DNA of 64,000 nucleotides, taken from the NCBI GenBank assembly GCA_028564705.1, contig JAPXFQ010000351.1, positions 682,001-746,000 on the forward strand. Direction: 5' to 3'. Below the pieces are notes generated by a model. The model did no database searches. It was not told where the DNA came from and was given only the letters and a program-made list of their open reading frames with translations. The DNA is from Apricaphanius iberus. Its lineage: Eukaryota; Chordata; Actinopteri; Cyprinodontiformes; Aphaniidae. Made by a program: the position numbers and the translations under genes. Below are positions 34,257-45,897 of the stretch, piece after piece; the first letter of the stretch is position 1; every line of letters begins with the position of its first letter.

Positions 34257-35265
34257 TTCAGTTCACTTTTATTTATATAGCGCCAATTCACAACAAATGT
34301 CATCTCAAGGCACTTTACAACAAAAGTCAATACAGTTATAAAAACATTCCAATCAGTTAAAAGTTTTCTATTTAAGGATTCCCAACAGATTGCGATGAGT
34401 CATCGATGTTAGGTTGTGTCTGGATCATGCAGACTCCAACTACAGCTATTCCTAAACAATTCCTCATTCTGAGGAAGCATGTAGAAACAGTAGGGAGGAA
34501 AAACTCCCCTTTAACAGGAAGAAACCTCCAGCAGAACCTGGCTCAGTAGAGAAGATAGATGAGAAGACAGAGAAAAGACAGCATGGAGGATGCTCTGTCA
34601 CTTTGAGCATCATCTGGACCGATGTTTCCCTTCCAGCAGGGGACTTTAGAGTTGAGCAGGATACCAGATGGTGTGGAGTTTTTATCAGGAGAAAAATACT
34701 GAGAGAAAACTGGGTTAACAATTGCAATAACAGAAGAAAAAAATATATCTGGAGAGTAGTAGAAGAGAAAAGTAAAAGAGTGAAGAAAAGTGGTCAGTCT
34801 GTCCTCCAACAGTTTAATCATATAGCAGCATAACTACAAAAATAGCTCAGAATAACCTAAACCATTCTAACTATAAGCTTCATAAAAAAGGAGGGTTTTA
34901 AGCCTAGTCTTAAAAACAGAGTATCTGTTTCATGGACTAAAACTGGGAGCTGGTTCCACAGGAGAGGAGCCTGATAACTAAAAGATCTGCGTCCTATTCT
35001 ACTTTTAGAAATCCTAGGAACTTCCAGTAGACCTGCAGTCTGAGAACAAAGTGCTCTTTTAGGAACATATGGAACAATCAGATCTCTGATGTATGATGGA
35101 GCTTGATTACTAAGGGCTTTATAAGTAAGGAGGAGGATCTTAAACTCGATTCTGGATTTAACAGGGAGCCAAAAATGTGATCTCTCTTTTTAATATTATT
35201 CAGAACTGCAGCATTTTGGATCAACTGAAGGCTTGATAATAAGGAATTACAGTAGTCAAGCCTTG
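34250..35265 (-). mobile_element. L2-type LINE (subfamily 2), 3' region
   Basis: The tail TTTATTTATATAGCGCCAAT at 34268 is followed by the 3' UTR and the reversed ORF2 C-terminal text (CTATTCTACTTTTAGAAATC, TAGACCTGCAGTCTGAGAA, CTTGAATG at 35265). The 3' UTR differs from the 50-kb copy (no GC-rich block), matching instead the copy at 41105-43092. It is 5' truncated near 35265. Confidence 0.85.
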
Positions 35266-36485
35266 AATGTTTCGACTGTTTAGACTGGATGCTTCTAATT
35301 CTAATTATCTATTGATTACTTTTTTTGTGATTTTGTTGTCATCACATTAAACTATTAGAAAACTAAAAAAGTATTTGATTAATAAAAATATTTAATTCTT
35401 TCAGAATTAGGATGTGTTATTTTAGTGTTCCCCTAATTTTTTGACCAGTGTACAGTACAGACCAAAAGTTTGGACACACCTTCTCATTCAGTGCGTTTTC
35501 TTTATTTTCCTGACTGTTTACATTGTAGGTTCTCACTAGGGCTGTACGATAATTCGATAGCAATATATATCGATCGATAGACGTGTGGTGCGATAGAAAA
35601 AAAAGGCGTTGATAAAAAAGTTTGATAGAAAAAATAAGTTTCCCTCATTTTTTCATTATACCCTATCAGGCAGCTTAATACAACAATCATTACTTTCCCC
35701 CAACAATCATTAACAATGACCCGCGCAGCTCTGTCAGCCACCCTCTCTCCTTTCAAACCGCAAAAAGGATGAATTGATTTGAGCTGAAAATGAATTTTTT
35801 AATAGTCCCTAACCGAACCTTCACCGTAACTTCGCCAATCTCAGACGTAACATAAAAGGCAGCAGTGGAAGACGTTCCAGATAAATTTTTCAGTTTCTCC
35901 GGCATTTTCAACTGATCCTCGACGCACTAAAACACTAAACATAGCAATAATGGACGAAATATAAAACTGCGATCAGCTGTTTTAAGCAGGACTCTCCTCT
36001 CCCAGCTCGTTACGAATCTCTCTAACATCTGTGGCTGTTAAAATCTCCCCTCGGTTCTGCTCCGGGTCCTCAGCTAAAATCTAAAAAACGCTTTAAAAAA
36101 CACAACAGGGGTTGGATAGACCTGCTGGCGTCAGCTCTCAGTGACTGAACTGCAGTGTTGGAGCCCATCAACACTGGTGAGTAGCTAGTTAGCTTTAGCT
36201 TTAGCCAACAGCTGAAGAGCTTAAGTGAATTTGAATAAGCTTTATTGACAAACTAATCCAAAGGTTTCAGCCAATAATATTAGAAAGTTTCATAAAATGT
36301 TTGCATAAAAATGCATAAAAATGAGCCTTTAATGTAAATTACTAACATTGTTAATATATATATATATATAATGGGTAATAATAATAATTTTCTTTGTATT
36401 TACTAATGTTACTCAGGTCTCTTGGTTTGTTTCTGTGTCTTACAAATTTAGTCATGATAAAAAGAAGTGTTTGAAAATGTAATTA

Positions 36486-38071
36486 CACTCAACAAAAATA
36501 TAAACGCAACCCCTTTATTTCTGCTCCCATTTTTCATGAGATGGACTTAAAGATCTAAAATTCATTCCAGATACACAATATTACCATTTCTCTCAAACAT
36601 TGTTCACAAATCAGTCTAAATGTGTGATAGTGAGCACTTCTGCTTTGCTGAGATAATCCATCCCACCTCACAGGTGTGCCACATCAAGATGCTGATCTGA
36701 CATCATGATTAGTGCACAGGTGTACCTTATGCTGCCTACAATAACTGGGGACACAGAACCGGTCAGTATCTGGTGTGACCACCATTTGCCTCATGCAGTG
36801 CAACACATCATCTTCGAATATAGTTTATCAGATTGTCAATTGTGGCCTGTGGAATGTTGGTCAACTCCTCTTCAATGGCTGTGCGAAGTTTTTGGATATT
36901 AGTGGGAATTGGTACACGCTGTCGTATACGCCGGATATCACATCCCAAACATGCTCAATGGGTGACATGTCCGGTGAGTATGCTGGCCATGCAAGAACTG
37001 GGACATTTTCTAGTTCCATGAATTTTGTACAGATCCTTGCAACATGGGGCCGTGCATTATCTTGCTGAAACATGAGGTGATGTTCATGGATGTATGGCAC
37101 AACAATGGGCCTCAGGATCTCATCACGGTATCTCTGTGCATTCAAAATGCCATCAATAAAATGCACCTGTGTTCTTCATCCATAACAGATGCCTACCCAT
37201 ACCATAACCCCACCACCACCATGGGCCACTCGATCGACAACATTGACATCAGCAAAGCGCTCACCCACACGACGCCACACACGCTGTCTGCCATTTGCCC
37301 TGAACAATGTAAACCGAGATTCATCCGTGAAGAGAACACCTCTCCAACGTGCCAGATGCCATCGAATGTGAGCATTTGCCCACTCAAGTCTGTTACGGCG
37401 ACGAGCTGGAGTCAGGTCAAGACCCCGATGAGGATGACGAGCATGCAGTTGAGCTTCCCTGAGACGGTTTCTGACAGTTTGTGCAGAAATTGTTTGGTTA
37501 TGCAAACCAATTTTTTCAGCAGCTGTCTGAGTGGCTGGTCTCAGACGATCTTGGAGGTGAACCTGCTGGATGTGGAGGTCCTGGGCCGGTGTGGTTACAC
37601 GTGGTCTGCGGTTGTGAGGCCGGTTCGATGTACTGCCATGTTCTCTGAAACGCCTTTGGAGACGGCTTATGGTGGAGAAATGAACATTCTGCTCGAGCAA
37701 CAGATCTGGTTGACATTCCAGCTGTCAGCATGCCAATTGCACGCTCCCTCAATGCTTGTGGCATCTTTGGCATTTTGCTGTGAGACAAAACTCTACATTC
37801 CAGGGTGGCCTTTTATTGTGGGCAGTATAAGGTACACCTGGTCACTAATCATGATGTCATATCAGCATCTTGATGTGGCACACCTGTGAGGTGGGATGGA
37901 TTATCTCAGCAAAGCAGAAGTGCTCACTATCACACATTTAGACTGAGTTGTGAACAATGTTTGAGAGAAATGGTAATATTGTGTATCTGGAATGAATTTT
38001 AGATCTTTAAGTCCATCTCATGAAAAATGGGAGCAGAAACAAAGGTGTTGCATTTATATTTTTGTTGAGTG
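36486..38071 (-). mobile_element. Tc1-like element with long inverted repeats, inner level
   Basis: The ends CACTCAACAAAAATATAAA are inverted and flanked by TA (36484-36485, 38072-38073). The inverted repeats run about 245 bp on each side with few differences (36486-36735 and about 37830-38071). Total length is 1586 bp, the normal size for Tc1 elements. The encoded transposase is inactivated (separate entry). Confidence 0.95.
36780..37788 (-). pseudogene. Tc1-like transposase, inactivated
   Basis: Read from 37788 on the minus strand: MPKMPQALRERAIGMLTAGM (helix-turn-helix), a one-base frame change at about 37700, ISRLQRRFREHG, VLFTDESRFTLF (first catalytic Asp), GGGGVMVWVGICYG, an in-frame TGA at about 37170 (CGA to TGA), FQQDNARPHVA (second Asp), and SPDMSPIEHVWD (Glu of the DD34E triad), then another frame change before the expected NIQKLRTAIEEEL. 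The full catalytic set is visible but the frame has at least three breaks, so it is a recent but dead copy. Confidence 0.92.
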
Positions 38072-38852
38072 TAATTTAACTCTTAGTTAAAATTAGTTAA
38101 CTGAAGAATAGCAAAATGACTGGGGAGGCACTTAAAATATATTTTTTACATTTTGTGATTTTTTATTGATAACTATCGATATCGATCAATATGACAATTT
38201 TTTTTATCAATATGCTTTTTTTCTATATCGCCCAGCCCTAGTTCTCACTGAAGGCATCAAAACTATGAATTACCACATATGGAATTATCTAGTACTTTTA
38301 CAAAAAAGGTGTCCTGGCCTCCAAAGTCACCGGACCTGAACCCAATGGAGATGATTTGGGGTGAGCTGAACCGCAGAGTGAAGGCAAAAGGACAAACAAG
38401 TACTAAGCATCTCTGGGAACTCCTTCAAGACTGTTGGAAAACCATTTCTGGTGACGACCTCTGGAAGCTCAAGAGAATGCAAAACAGTAATCAGAGCAAA
38501 GGGTGGCTACTTTGAGGAATCTAAAATATAACACATTTATTCAGTTATTTCACCCTTTTTATTTAAGTACATACAATGATTCCATACCTCATGTGTTCAT
38601 TCATAGTTTTTATGCTATTTATTGTGAATCTACAATGTAGTCATGAAAAGAAAGGAAACTCATTGAATGAGAAGGCGTGCACAAACCTTTGGTCTGTACT
38701 GTATATTATTGGCATGTGTGTACATGTAGCATTTTGTACACCTGTCAAATAACAGAAAGAAATAGCAGATTACAGTTCTGTTCGATCACAGTTAGTATCT
38801 TTACCAATGTGTTATTGGGGCTTATAGTGTTTTTATGTTATGTGTGCTTCAG

Positions 38853-39098
38853 GGACTTCAGGAGAGGTTCATCAAGTTTGCCTCAGAAACCAAGAGCATT
38901 GGCGAGCAGCGCATGGAGCAAGTGAACAAAATGGTGAACGAGATGATTGACTGCGGCCACTCTGATGCAGCCACGATCGCTGAGTGGAAGGACGGTCTGA
39001 ATGAGTCCTGGGCTGACCTCCTGGAACTCATGGAGACCCGCAGGCAGATGCTGGCAGCATCCCAACAGCTACACAAGTTCTTCACCGACTGCAAAGAG
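38853..39098 (+). CDS. sptbn4: Beta-spectrin exon f
   Basis: 82 codons, phase 0 to 0, between TGTGCTTCAG and GTAGAG. It encodes GLQERFIKFASETKSIGEQR, MIDCGHSDAATIAEWKDGLN and LMETRRQMLAASQQLHKFFT. By alignment from memory this is repeat 14, whose end with the following repeat forms the ankyrin-binding surface. It joins the exon e end (LEEVT) in frame. Confidence 0.94.
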
Positions 39099-39235
39099 GT
39101 AGAGTGAAAACAAATGATATATCATGACTTGGGTGTAGCACGTTCTTCTCCTGCACTTCAGGTATACAGTCTGACTCTGGTATGTGGCTTCTATTTTTAA
39201 AGCCCCCATGATGACAATGATTTCCTGTGCTGTAG

Positions 39236-39370
39236 GTCTTGGCTCAGATCACAGGGAAGATGAAACAGCTGCCAGAGGTAAGGGCGTGCCAGGCCAACAT
39301 CACCAATCCAGCTACCCTGCAGAGACTCATGCACTCCTTTGAGCATGCCCTTCAACTGTTAGTTGCACAG
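39236..39370 (+). CDS. sptbn4: Beta-spectrin exon g (followed by a GC donor)
   Basis: 45 codons, phase 0 to 0. The acceptor is TGTGCTGTAG. It encodes VLAQITGKMKQLPEVRACQA, then TLQRLMHSFEHALQLLVAQ, the start of repeat 15 (ankyrin-binding region in beta-spectrins). The donor reads CAG|GCAAGT, a GC donor with otherwise perfect consensus. The alternative GT sites nearby would not keep the frame into VRQLQENAAQ of exon h. Confidence 0.92.
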
Positions 39371-39610
39371 GCAAGTGGCAAAACTTCTCTCTGTAAATCA
39401 GTTATATGTGGGATAAAACATGTATAAAAAGTTGGTATTTCCAGCATAACCTTACTTCAAAAGCATACATAGATATAAATCAAATGCCCAGTTCACAGAT
39501 TATAGCTCATAGTCTGTAGAGACAAAAAAAAAACATTCACTGTTCTGCTGTGTTTGGTATTTTGATTGGGAAATTACCCAAGTATTCACCTCTGTTCTGT
39601 TATTTTAAAG

Positions 39611-39852
39611 GTGAGGCAACTCCAGGAAAATGCTGCCCAGCTCAGGACCATCTATGCTGGTGAAAAGGCAGAGACCATCATGGTGAAAGAACAGGAAGTA
39701 ATGGAAGCCTGGAAGGAAGTGCTGAGCTCTTGTGAGAATAGTCGCATCCAGGTGACTTCCGTAACCGACAAGGTGCAGTTCTTCTCAGTGGTGCGTGAAA
39801 ACCTAATGTGGATGGAAGGCATCATGGGCCAAATAAGATGGGATGAGCCATG
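39611..39852 (+). CDS. sptbn4: Beta-spectrin exon h
   Basis: 242 bp, phase 0 to 2, between TATTTTAAAG and GTAAGA. It encodes VRQLQENAAQLRTIYAGEKA, VMEAWKEVLSSCENSRIQV and FFSVVRENLMWMEGIMGQI. It is the rest of repeat 15 and the start of repeat 16. The usual R-Q-I-x-x-x-E-K-P-R-D is here GQIRWDEP-W-D, a divergence of the linker. The next exon is 18.9 kb away. Confidence 0.94.
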
Positions 39853-40042
39853 GTAAGACATCATTTCCTTGTTCCAGCTAGTTTGTGTTGAAGTTATTGA
39901 AAGTGTGTAAACACCCAGTTACACTAAGTAACTCTGGGTTCTTATGTGGTCTCTGTGGACCAGTATGTCATTACGTTATGTGTGAAATTAGGCAGCTATA
40001 CCTTTTTTGATGTGACTTCCTCTCTTCAGTTTATATTGATAT

Positions 40043-40670
40043 ACAGTGGGGCAAAAAAGTATTTGGTCAGCCACCAGTTGGGCAAGTTCTCCCACTTAAA
40101 AAGAAAAGAGGCCTGTAATTTCCCTCATAAGTATACCAAAACTATGAGACAAAATTAGAAAAATAAATCCAGAAAATCACATGGTCTCTTTATTTGGAAA
40201 TCATGGTTGAAAGTAAGTATTTGGTCACCTAGAAATCACCAAGTTTTTTGACACTCACAGACCTGTAACTTATTCTGTAAGAGACTCCTCTGTCCTTCAC
40301 TCGTTACCTGTATTAATGGCACCTCTTTGAACTCATTAATCATATAAGAGACATCTGTCCACAACCTCTGGCAGTCACACACCAAACTCATCTATGACCA
40401 AGACCAAAGAGCTGTCAAAGGACACCAGAAACAGGATTGCATACCTGCACCAGGCTGGCAAGACTGAATCTGTAATAGGTAAGCAGCTTGGTGTGAAGAA
40501 ATCAACTGTTGGAGCAATTATTAAGACATACAAGACAACTGATAATCTCCCTTGATCTGGGGCTCTACACAAGATTTCGCATGTGGGGTCAAAATGATCA
40601 CAAGAACGGTGAGCAAAATTCCCACAACTACAGGGGAGGACCTAGTGAATGATCTGCAGAGAGCTGGGAC
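40043..40670 (+). mobile_element. Tc1-like element, left half
   Basis: It begins (TA)CAGTGGGGCAAAAAAGTATTTGG, the start of a common fish Tc1 family, and runs through the inverted repeat and the helix-turn-helix region of the transposase (degraded text for LHQAGKTESVIGKQLGVKKS at about 40450-40510). It stops near 40670 (GAGAGCTGGGACCAAAGTAA). The missing downstream half of the same family lies at about 58200-58625. Confidence 0.8.
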
Positions 40671-40974
40671 CAAAGTAAAACTGCACACAAATGGATAATG
40701 TCATAACCAATCACAACAATACACAGTGTGAGGCATCAAGAGGGAGCTACCAGCGGAGCCATCTGGTATATTAAACTTGCTGTACCCAGTCGGCAAAACA
40801 GCAAAAATGTCCTTCTTGCAAAGGAACAATTCGAGCACGGTTTTCTGTTAATCTTTTAGATGAAAACCCAAGACTAAGTCATTCATTGTAGCAGCCAAAG
40901 CCGTTTAAGACAACAGGTGTTCATCTTTAGCCATGTTTACTAAATGATTCCGGATGTCACAGCGATGTCGTCAA

Positions 40975-41104
40975 GGGCGTCAGTTTGTTTTAAAAATTGC
41001 TGGGGACAATAGTTATAAACTTGGATAGAGTTTGAGGATTGCTGGAGACAGTTATTAAATATGTATATAGCCTCTAAGTATTCATTTGTTTCATGTTTCA
41101 TTAA
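40975..41104 (+). repeat. Repeat R1, left part of split copy
   Basis: GGGCGTCAGTTTGTTTTAAA to TCATGTTTCATTAAAAT matches 2951-3085. The sequence then switches to an L2 tail; R1 resumes at 43093. Confidence 0.75.
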
Positions 41105-43092
41105 AATTCATTTCAATTCAATTCACTTTTATTTTTATAGCGCCAGTTCACAACAAATGTCATCTCAAGGCACTTTACAACAAAAGTCATTTAATGCAAT
41201 TATACAAACATCCCAATCAGTTAAGTTTTCTATGTAAGGAATCCCAGAAGATTGCGTAGAGTCATCGGCGTGAGGTTGTGCCCGGATCATGCAGACTCCA
41301 ACCACAGCAATTCCTCAGAAAACCCTCATACTGAGAAAGCATGTAGCGACAGTGGAGAGGAAAAACTCCCGTTTAACAGGAAGAAACCTCTGGCAGAACC
41401 CTGGCTCACTACAAGCGGTCATCTGCCACGACCATCTGGGGGTCTGAGAAGACAGAGAAGAGACAGCATGGAGGATGCTCTGTGACTTTGAGCACCATCT
41501 GGACCAACGCTCCCCATCCAGCAGGGGGCATTATAGCTGAGCAGGGTACCAGACCGGGTAGAGCTTCTATGGTGAGAAAAACACTGAGAGAAAACTGGGT
41601 TAACAATCGCATTAACATCAAAAAATATATATGTGGAGAGTAGTAGAAAAGAAAAGTAGAAGGTGTGTTAGGGTCAGTTGAGTCTGAAAAATGATAATTT
41701 TGTCTATTAGCAATGTACGGTGTGAGGGAGATGGAGTTGGAGTCCATCTCCATCTCCTCCCTGCATGGAAATCCAGGAGGAAAGAAGGAGGTATATGGGT
41801 AAGTAGTTTAGTGCTTATGCATCTCTCCTTGCTCATAGGACTGTGCCCTCTCCAGAATCTATGTATTAGAGAGATAATATTATTGGTAAGTGATATAACT
41901 GGAGTAGATAAAGGCCCGCTCTTCCGAAGACTCTGGCATTATTTACCTCGACGACCCCCCCCTGGCCGGTGCGTTGACTGGCCAGTTTGGAATAGGGAGA
42001 CAAAAGCAGTGCACTGACCAACGCACGCTGTCAGTAGCCTCTTTGTCCATCACTTTCTATCCTTAAAACGTGGTGTGAATCTGTTTCTATCCTGATTCAA
42101 CCTTTGTTCAATTATCTAATCATTTTATTCTGGTAAATTAATACATTCCTGTTAGAAATCGGAGAGGGATTATAAGGTATAGAGTCTATATAAGTAACTA
42201 TAAGCTTTATCAAAAAGGAAGGTTTTAATCCTAGTCTTAAAAACAGAGTATCTGCCTCACGAACTAAAACTGGGAGCTGGTTCCACAGGAGAGGAGCCTG
42301 ATAACTAAAAGATCTGCCTCCTATTCTACTAACAAAGTGCTCTGTTAGGAACATATGGAACAATCAGATCTCTGATGTACGATGGAGCTGATTATTAAGG
42401 GCTTTATAAGTAAGGAGGAGGATCTTAAACTCTATTCTGGATTTAACAGGGAGCCAATGGAGAGAAGCCAAAACAGGAGAAATTTGGTCTCTCTTTTTAA
42501 TATTCATCAGAACTCTTACTGCAGGATTTTGGATCAACTGAAGGGTTTTGATTGCATTTTGTGGACTTCCTGATTATAAGGAATTACAGTAGTCCAGCTT
42601 CGAAGTCACAAATGCACAGACTAGTTTCTCTGCATCACTCCTGGACAGGATGTTTCTAATTTTAGCAATATTCCAGAGGTGAAAGAAAGAAATCTTAGAA
42701 ACCTGTTTAATATGAGATTTAAATGTCATGTCTTGGTCAAAAATTACACCGATGTTCTTTACATTATTACCAGAGGCCAAATTAATGCCATCCAGATGAA
42801 GTGATTGATTTAGATGTTTCCTTTTTAAAGGTTCTGGTCCAAAGACAACAACTTCTGTCTTGTCTGAATTTAGGAGCAGAAAATTCCGAGTCATCCAAGT
42901 TTTTATGTCTTCGAGACATGCTTGTAATCTACCTAACTGACTAGTTTCATCAGGTTTTATGGATAAATATAATTGTGTATCATCAACATAACTGTGGAAA
43001 TTCATACCATGTTGTCTAATTATTTTACCAATTGGAAGCATATATATAGTAAAGAGAATCGGTCCAAGCACAGAACCCTGTGGTACTCCACA
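41105..43092 (-). mobile_element. L2-type LINE (subfamily 2) inserted in repeat R1
   Basis: The 3' tail is TTTATTTTTATAGCGCCAGT at 41130, and the 3' UTR like that at 34250 extends to about 42110. Reversed ORF2 follows from about 42120 to 43092, ending at [14 protein letters not shown], where it is 5' truncated. On the minus strand 43090-42574 is open and reads [19 protein letters not shown], then VDDTQLYLS: the usual Y-A-D-D is Y-V-D-D here. Frame breaks lie further downstream. Confidence 0.88.
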
Positions 43093-43350
43093 AATATGCA
43101 CTGCAGTGTATAAACGTGGTGACAATGTCATCTTTATTAAATAAATACAAGTTAAAAGCCAATGGTTTAATTGTTTTCCTTTTTTAACGTCACCAATAGG
43201 CTGTTGGAGGGGAAGAATTATTAAAATGCACACTGTAGCACAAAGAGCAATGTTGGATATAATATGTACTTGCACCAGAAGAATGTGCAACAATAAAACA
43301 TGCTCCTTTTGCAACCCAAACACCGTTCTTTGTGGAGAAACTTCAAATTT
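43093..43350 (+). repeat. Repeat R1, right part of split copy
   Basis: ATATGCACTGCAGTGTATAA to GTGGAGAAACTTCAAAT matches 3085-3343. Together with 40975-41104 it reconstructs one R1 copy. Confidence 0.75.
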
Positions 43351-44596
43351 AACTTACAGCTGACAGTCCTGCAATAGGGCAGCTACCTGTGAGTTATCTG
43401 CTTAAAGTTGCTTCAGGTGAAAAAAATAATATACATTTCATGGTTCAGGGAGGAATTTTATTTAATGCGAGCCGTTCTGATTCTGGGGACTCACTAGGTG
43501 GGGCTGCAACTGCTGCGTGTTGCAGGGGAATCAGCTTTGTGGATGGTGTCTTATCGTCTCTTCCCTTCTTGGATGCAGTTTTCCTCTCTCCTGAGCAGAG
43601 TGTGACACTAGCGACAGTCCACACTGTGTAGGAAGTGACCTCAGCAAGGTGTGGCAGCACGCCTTCCAGGGCTGGAGACTGAGCAATGCTGGCTGAGACG
43701 GGGAACAAGTGTTTTCCTCTTTTTTTGGGGGGGGGGGGGGTTAAGTCTCTGGTTTCTGCTGTTGTGATCTTGTATAGTAGGAGGCATTCCAGCTGGAGGG
43801 GTGGGGGGGTGGCATGGTGTTGGGGCAATGGGGCGGTATGTTGTTTGAAATGCAAAAGAGGCTGATTGCAGGGGTTAGGTCTGCAGCAGCCCTCGAAAGC
43901 TCTGCAAAAGAGAAAGACAAAGTGGAGGCAGTATCAGTTTTTTTTTTTTTTTTTCAGGAGGCTTATCAGTCTGTGTGTCCTTTAAGAGTCTTTTTTTTTC
44001 TTCTTTTTCCATGATTTGCTTTCTGAGCAGTGAGTGTCTTTCTCACTTTCTGCATCCCACAGTTTCAAACATCCATCCAAAACCTACATTTAGAATATCT
44101 TTGCCCTTAAAAAATATATATATATCTTCCTTTCAACATCACTTGCTGTGTTCTTTATAATATAAAGTTTTCTTTCCATAAAACTTATCTTTTCTTTTTT
44201 AGACTGTTTCTAATTTTCCTCAATTGAGTCTGACTACAAGACCCACCTTCAGGAAATACATGTTTTACATTAAAAGGGTAGATAATTACAAATCTTACCG
44301 TTATAAATTATGTTACATTATGTTTTTTTTACATGATTCATGAGACAAATTCAGGGCCCGTTGGGAAAAACGTCATTCACTCCAATATTTTAAATAACCA
44401 CATACATCATCACCATATTTGTTTTTTATTTGACACACGTTCTTTTCCTTTAACAGTACCCATATTTTATTTGTTAATAATTCCTATGACCAGAGTGTGT
44501 GCTGAGGTAATCTGGATAGAAACAGTAGTTCTTCCTTTCACTGACCGTTTGCTGAAAAGCTCACAGTTCTAATTGAAATTTAAAATTAATTAAAAA
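43351..44596. other. Non-coding, possible internal part of an LTR element
   Basis: A G run (about 43727-43740) and pyrimidine-rich tracts occur. A minus-strand open frame at 43445-43855 (136 codons, Pro-rich) has no recognised motif; it could be a leftover of a structural gene of the LTR element at 45334 but this is unsupported. Confidence 0.25.
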
Positions 44597-44820
44597 ATAG
44601 AATAAAAATCACAATTATTAATGCACAAATTGATGTTGCTCCAGAAGCTCACAATATTATTTCATTAATTGATATGGCATAAAGCTCACAATTATTCATT
44701 AATTGAACTTGCTTAAGAAAAGCTCTCAATTACTACTTCATTAATTAATCTTGCCTAAAGGATCACAATTATTAATTAATCGATCTTGCTTAAAAGCTCA
44801 CAATCTTTGCTCTTCTTACT
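44597..44820. repeat. Degenerate AT-rich tandem repeat, about 38-bp unit
   Basis: The words AAGCTCACAAT, CATTAATTGAT and CTTGCTTAA recur about five times at 35-40-bp spacing (for example 44643, 44690, 44722, 44757, 44793). No coding role is visible. Confidence 0.55.
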
Positions 44821-45333
44821 TCTAGAAAGCTCAGAGTCAAACCATTAACTGATTTTTATTTATTGTATCTATTTAATTTCAATAAAAAAAAAATATTTAG
44901 CTCAAAGTATTGACTTAAAGGATTCAAACCTTATCTTGTCTAAGGTAAAGTGTCAGCTGGCAGACACGGAAAAAAAAAAAGCTCTCCCAATTATAATGAA
45001 AACCGCTAAAGCTATAACAAATAAGAAAATGAAATTTCCTCTTTTACTATAATTACAGGTTAGAATGTAGTTTTTGCCCTAAGTTATAGGCAGGACTTCA
45101 GTATAGTCCAATATTTTAACTAAAGAATGAAATTAATTTAGCTCACCAGGCTTTTTCCCTCAGACAATTTTAGGTACGGTCCTCATTGCAGTCATTCAAA
45201 ACACTGCACTGAGTCTCCCTTCTCTGGAATGCTTAAGCGAGGCACAGAGATGGGTGCAGAAAAAAAAACACCCAGGCGTCCCCTAAGTCACTGTCCGAAG
45301 GACATGCAGGAATCCCGTTTGTGACGCCATAAC

Positions 45334-45897
45334 TGTCGCAAAAATCTGGGTGTTTGAGAGGCCTTGGATGAGAGAATAAAACCAAGTGTCAGCCATATTC
45401 GTACATTTTATACGTTTATTTTACGCGCACAGAGGGCATCCTGCTGAGAACCCCGAAGCTTCAGCACAGATGCATGGGTATATATAGTAATCAGCCACAC
45501 CCTATTGAATCAGCTTCTGACCGATCATTACATCATACAGTTATGGTAAGATAACTAACACTCTGTTCTATGCATCAGAGGATAATCACAAGACCAATCA
45601 CAGAACAACATGGAATAGGTAAACACAGGATCTGTCATGAAGCAACAATGGATGTGTCACTGGACAATAAGAATATAGATAACAATAAGGGACACTTTGT
45701 AATGCTGAGAAAGACATTCACAAGATCTGTCATAAGTTTAACACCAGATAACAACAAGATTTGTCATAAGTCAAGATTAGATGTTTACAGACAATTGGTT
45801 CTTGTTTGTACCTTAGACTCAGAACAGCTATCTAAGAAATGAGTAAGAGAATTAAACCTTTCTAAATGTCCCAGCATTAATAAAATTTTCTGTCACA
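45334..45897 (-). mobile_element. LTR of a retroelement (minus orientation)
   Basis: The block starts TGTCGCAAAAATC and ends TTTTCTGTCACA, so on the minus strand it runs TGTGACAG...GCGACA (TG...CA), 564 bp. Four bases beyond its minus-strand 3' end lies TGGCGTCACAAACGGGAT, placed where a primer-binding site should be. No reverse transcriptase, protease or envelope motifs are seen nearby and no second LTR was found, so it is an LTR with a short internal remnant. Whether it is endogenous-retrovirus-like or Gypsy-like cannot be told. Confidence 0.5.

Larger units (their letters stand above)
35537..38240. mobile_element. hAT-like element, middle level of the nest
   Basis: It begins TAGGGCTGTACGATA and ends TATCGCCCAGCCCTA, inverted ends typical of hAT-type miniature elements, and is flanked by a perfect 8-bp duplication GTTCTCAC (35529-35536 and 38241-38248). 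Excluding the Tc1 element inside it (36486-38071) it is about 1.1 kb with no transposase. The same family occurs at 5497-5933. Confidence 0.92.
35453..38701 (+). mobile_element. Tc1-like element, outer shell of a three-level nest
   Basis: The left end CAGTACAGACCAAAAGTTTG and right end (reverse complement) CAGTACAGACCAAAGGTTTG are inverted repeats flanked by TA on each side (35451-35452 and 38702-38703). At 38310-38515 it keeps the transposase C terminus: WPPKSPDLNPMEMIWGELNR, including the third catalytic acid (E of PMEMIW region). A hAT-like element occupies 35537-38240. Without it the element is about 550 bp, i.e. an internally deleted non-autonomous copy. Confidence 0.9.

Noticed and set aside
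37044..37889. 281-codon plus-strand open frame
   Set aside because: It is the antisense of the Tc1 transposase on the minus strand, where the catalytic motifs lie.
43445..43855. 136-codon Pro-rich minus-strand frame as a possible structural gene of an LTR element
   Set aside because: No family motif, and it crosses homopolymer tracts; not enough to call it.
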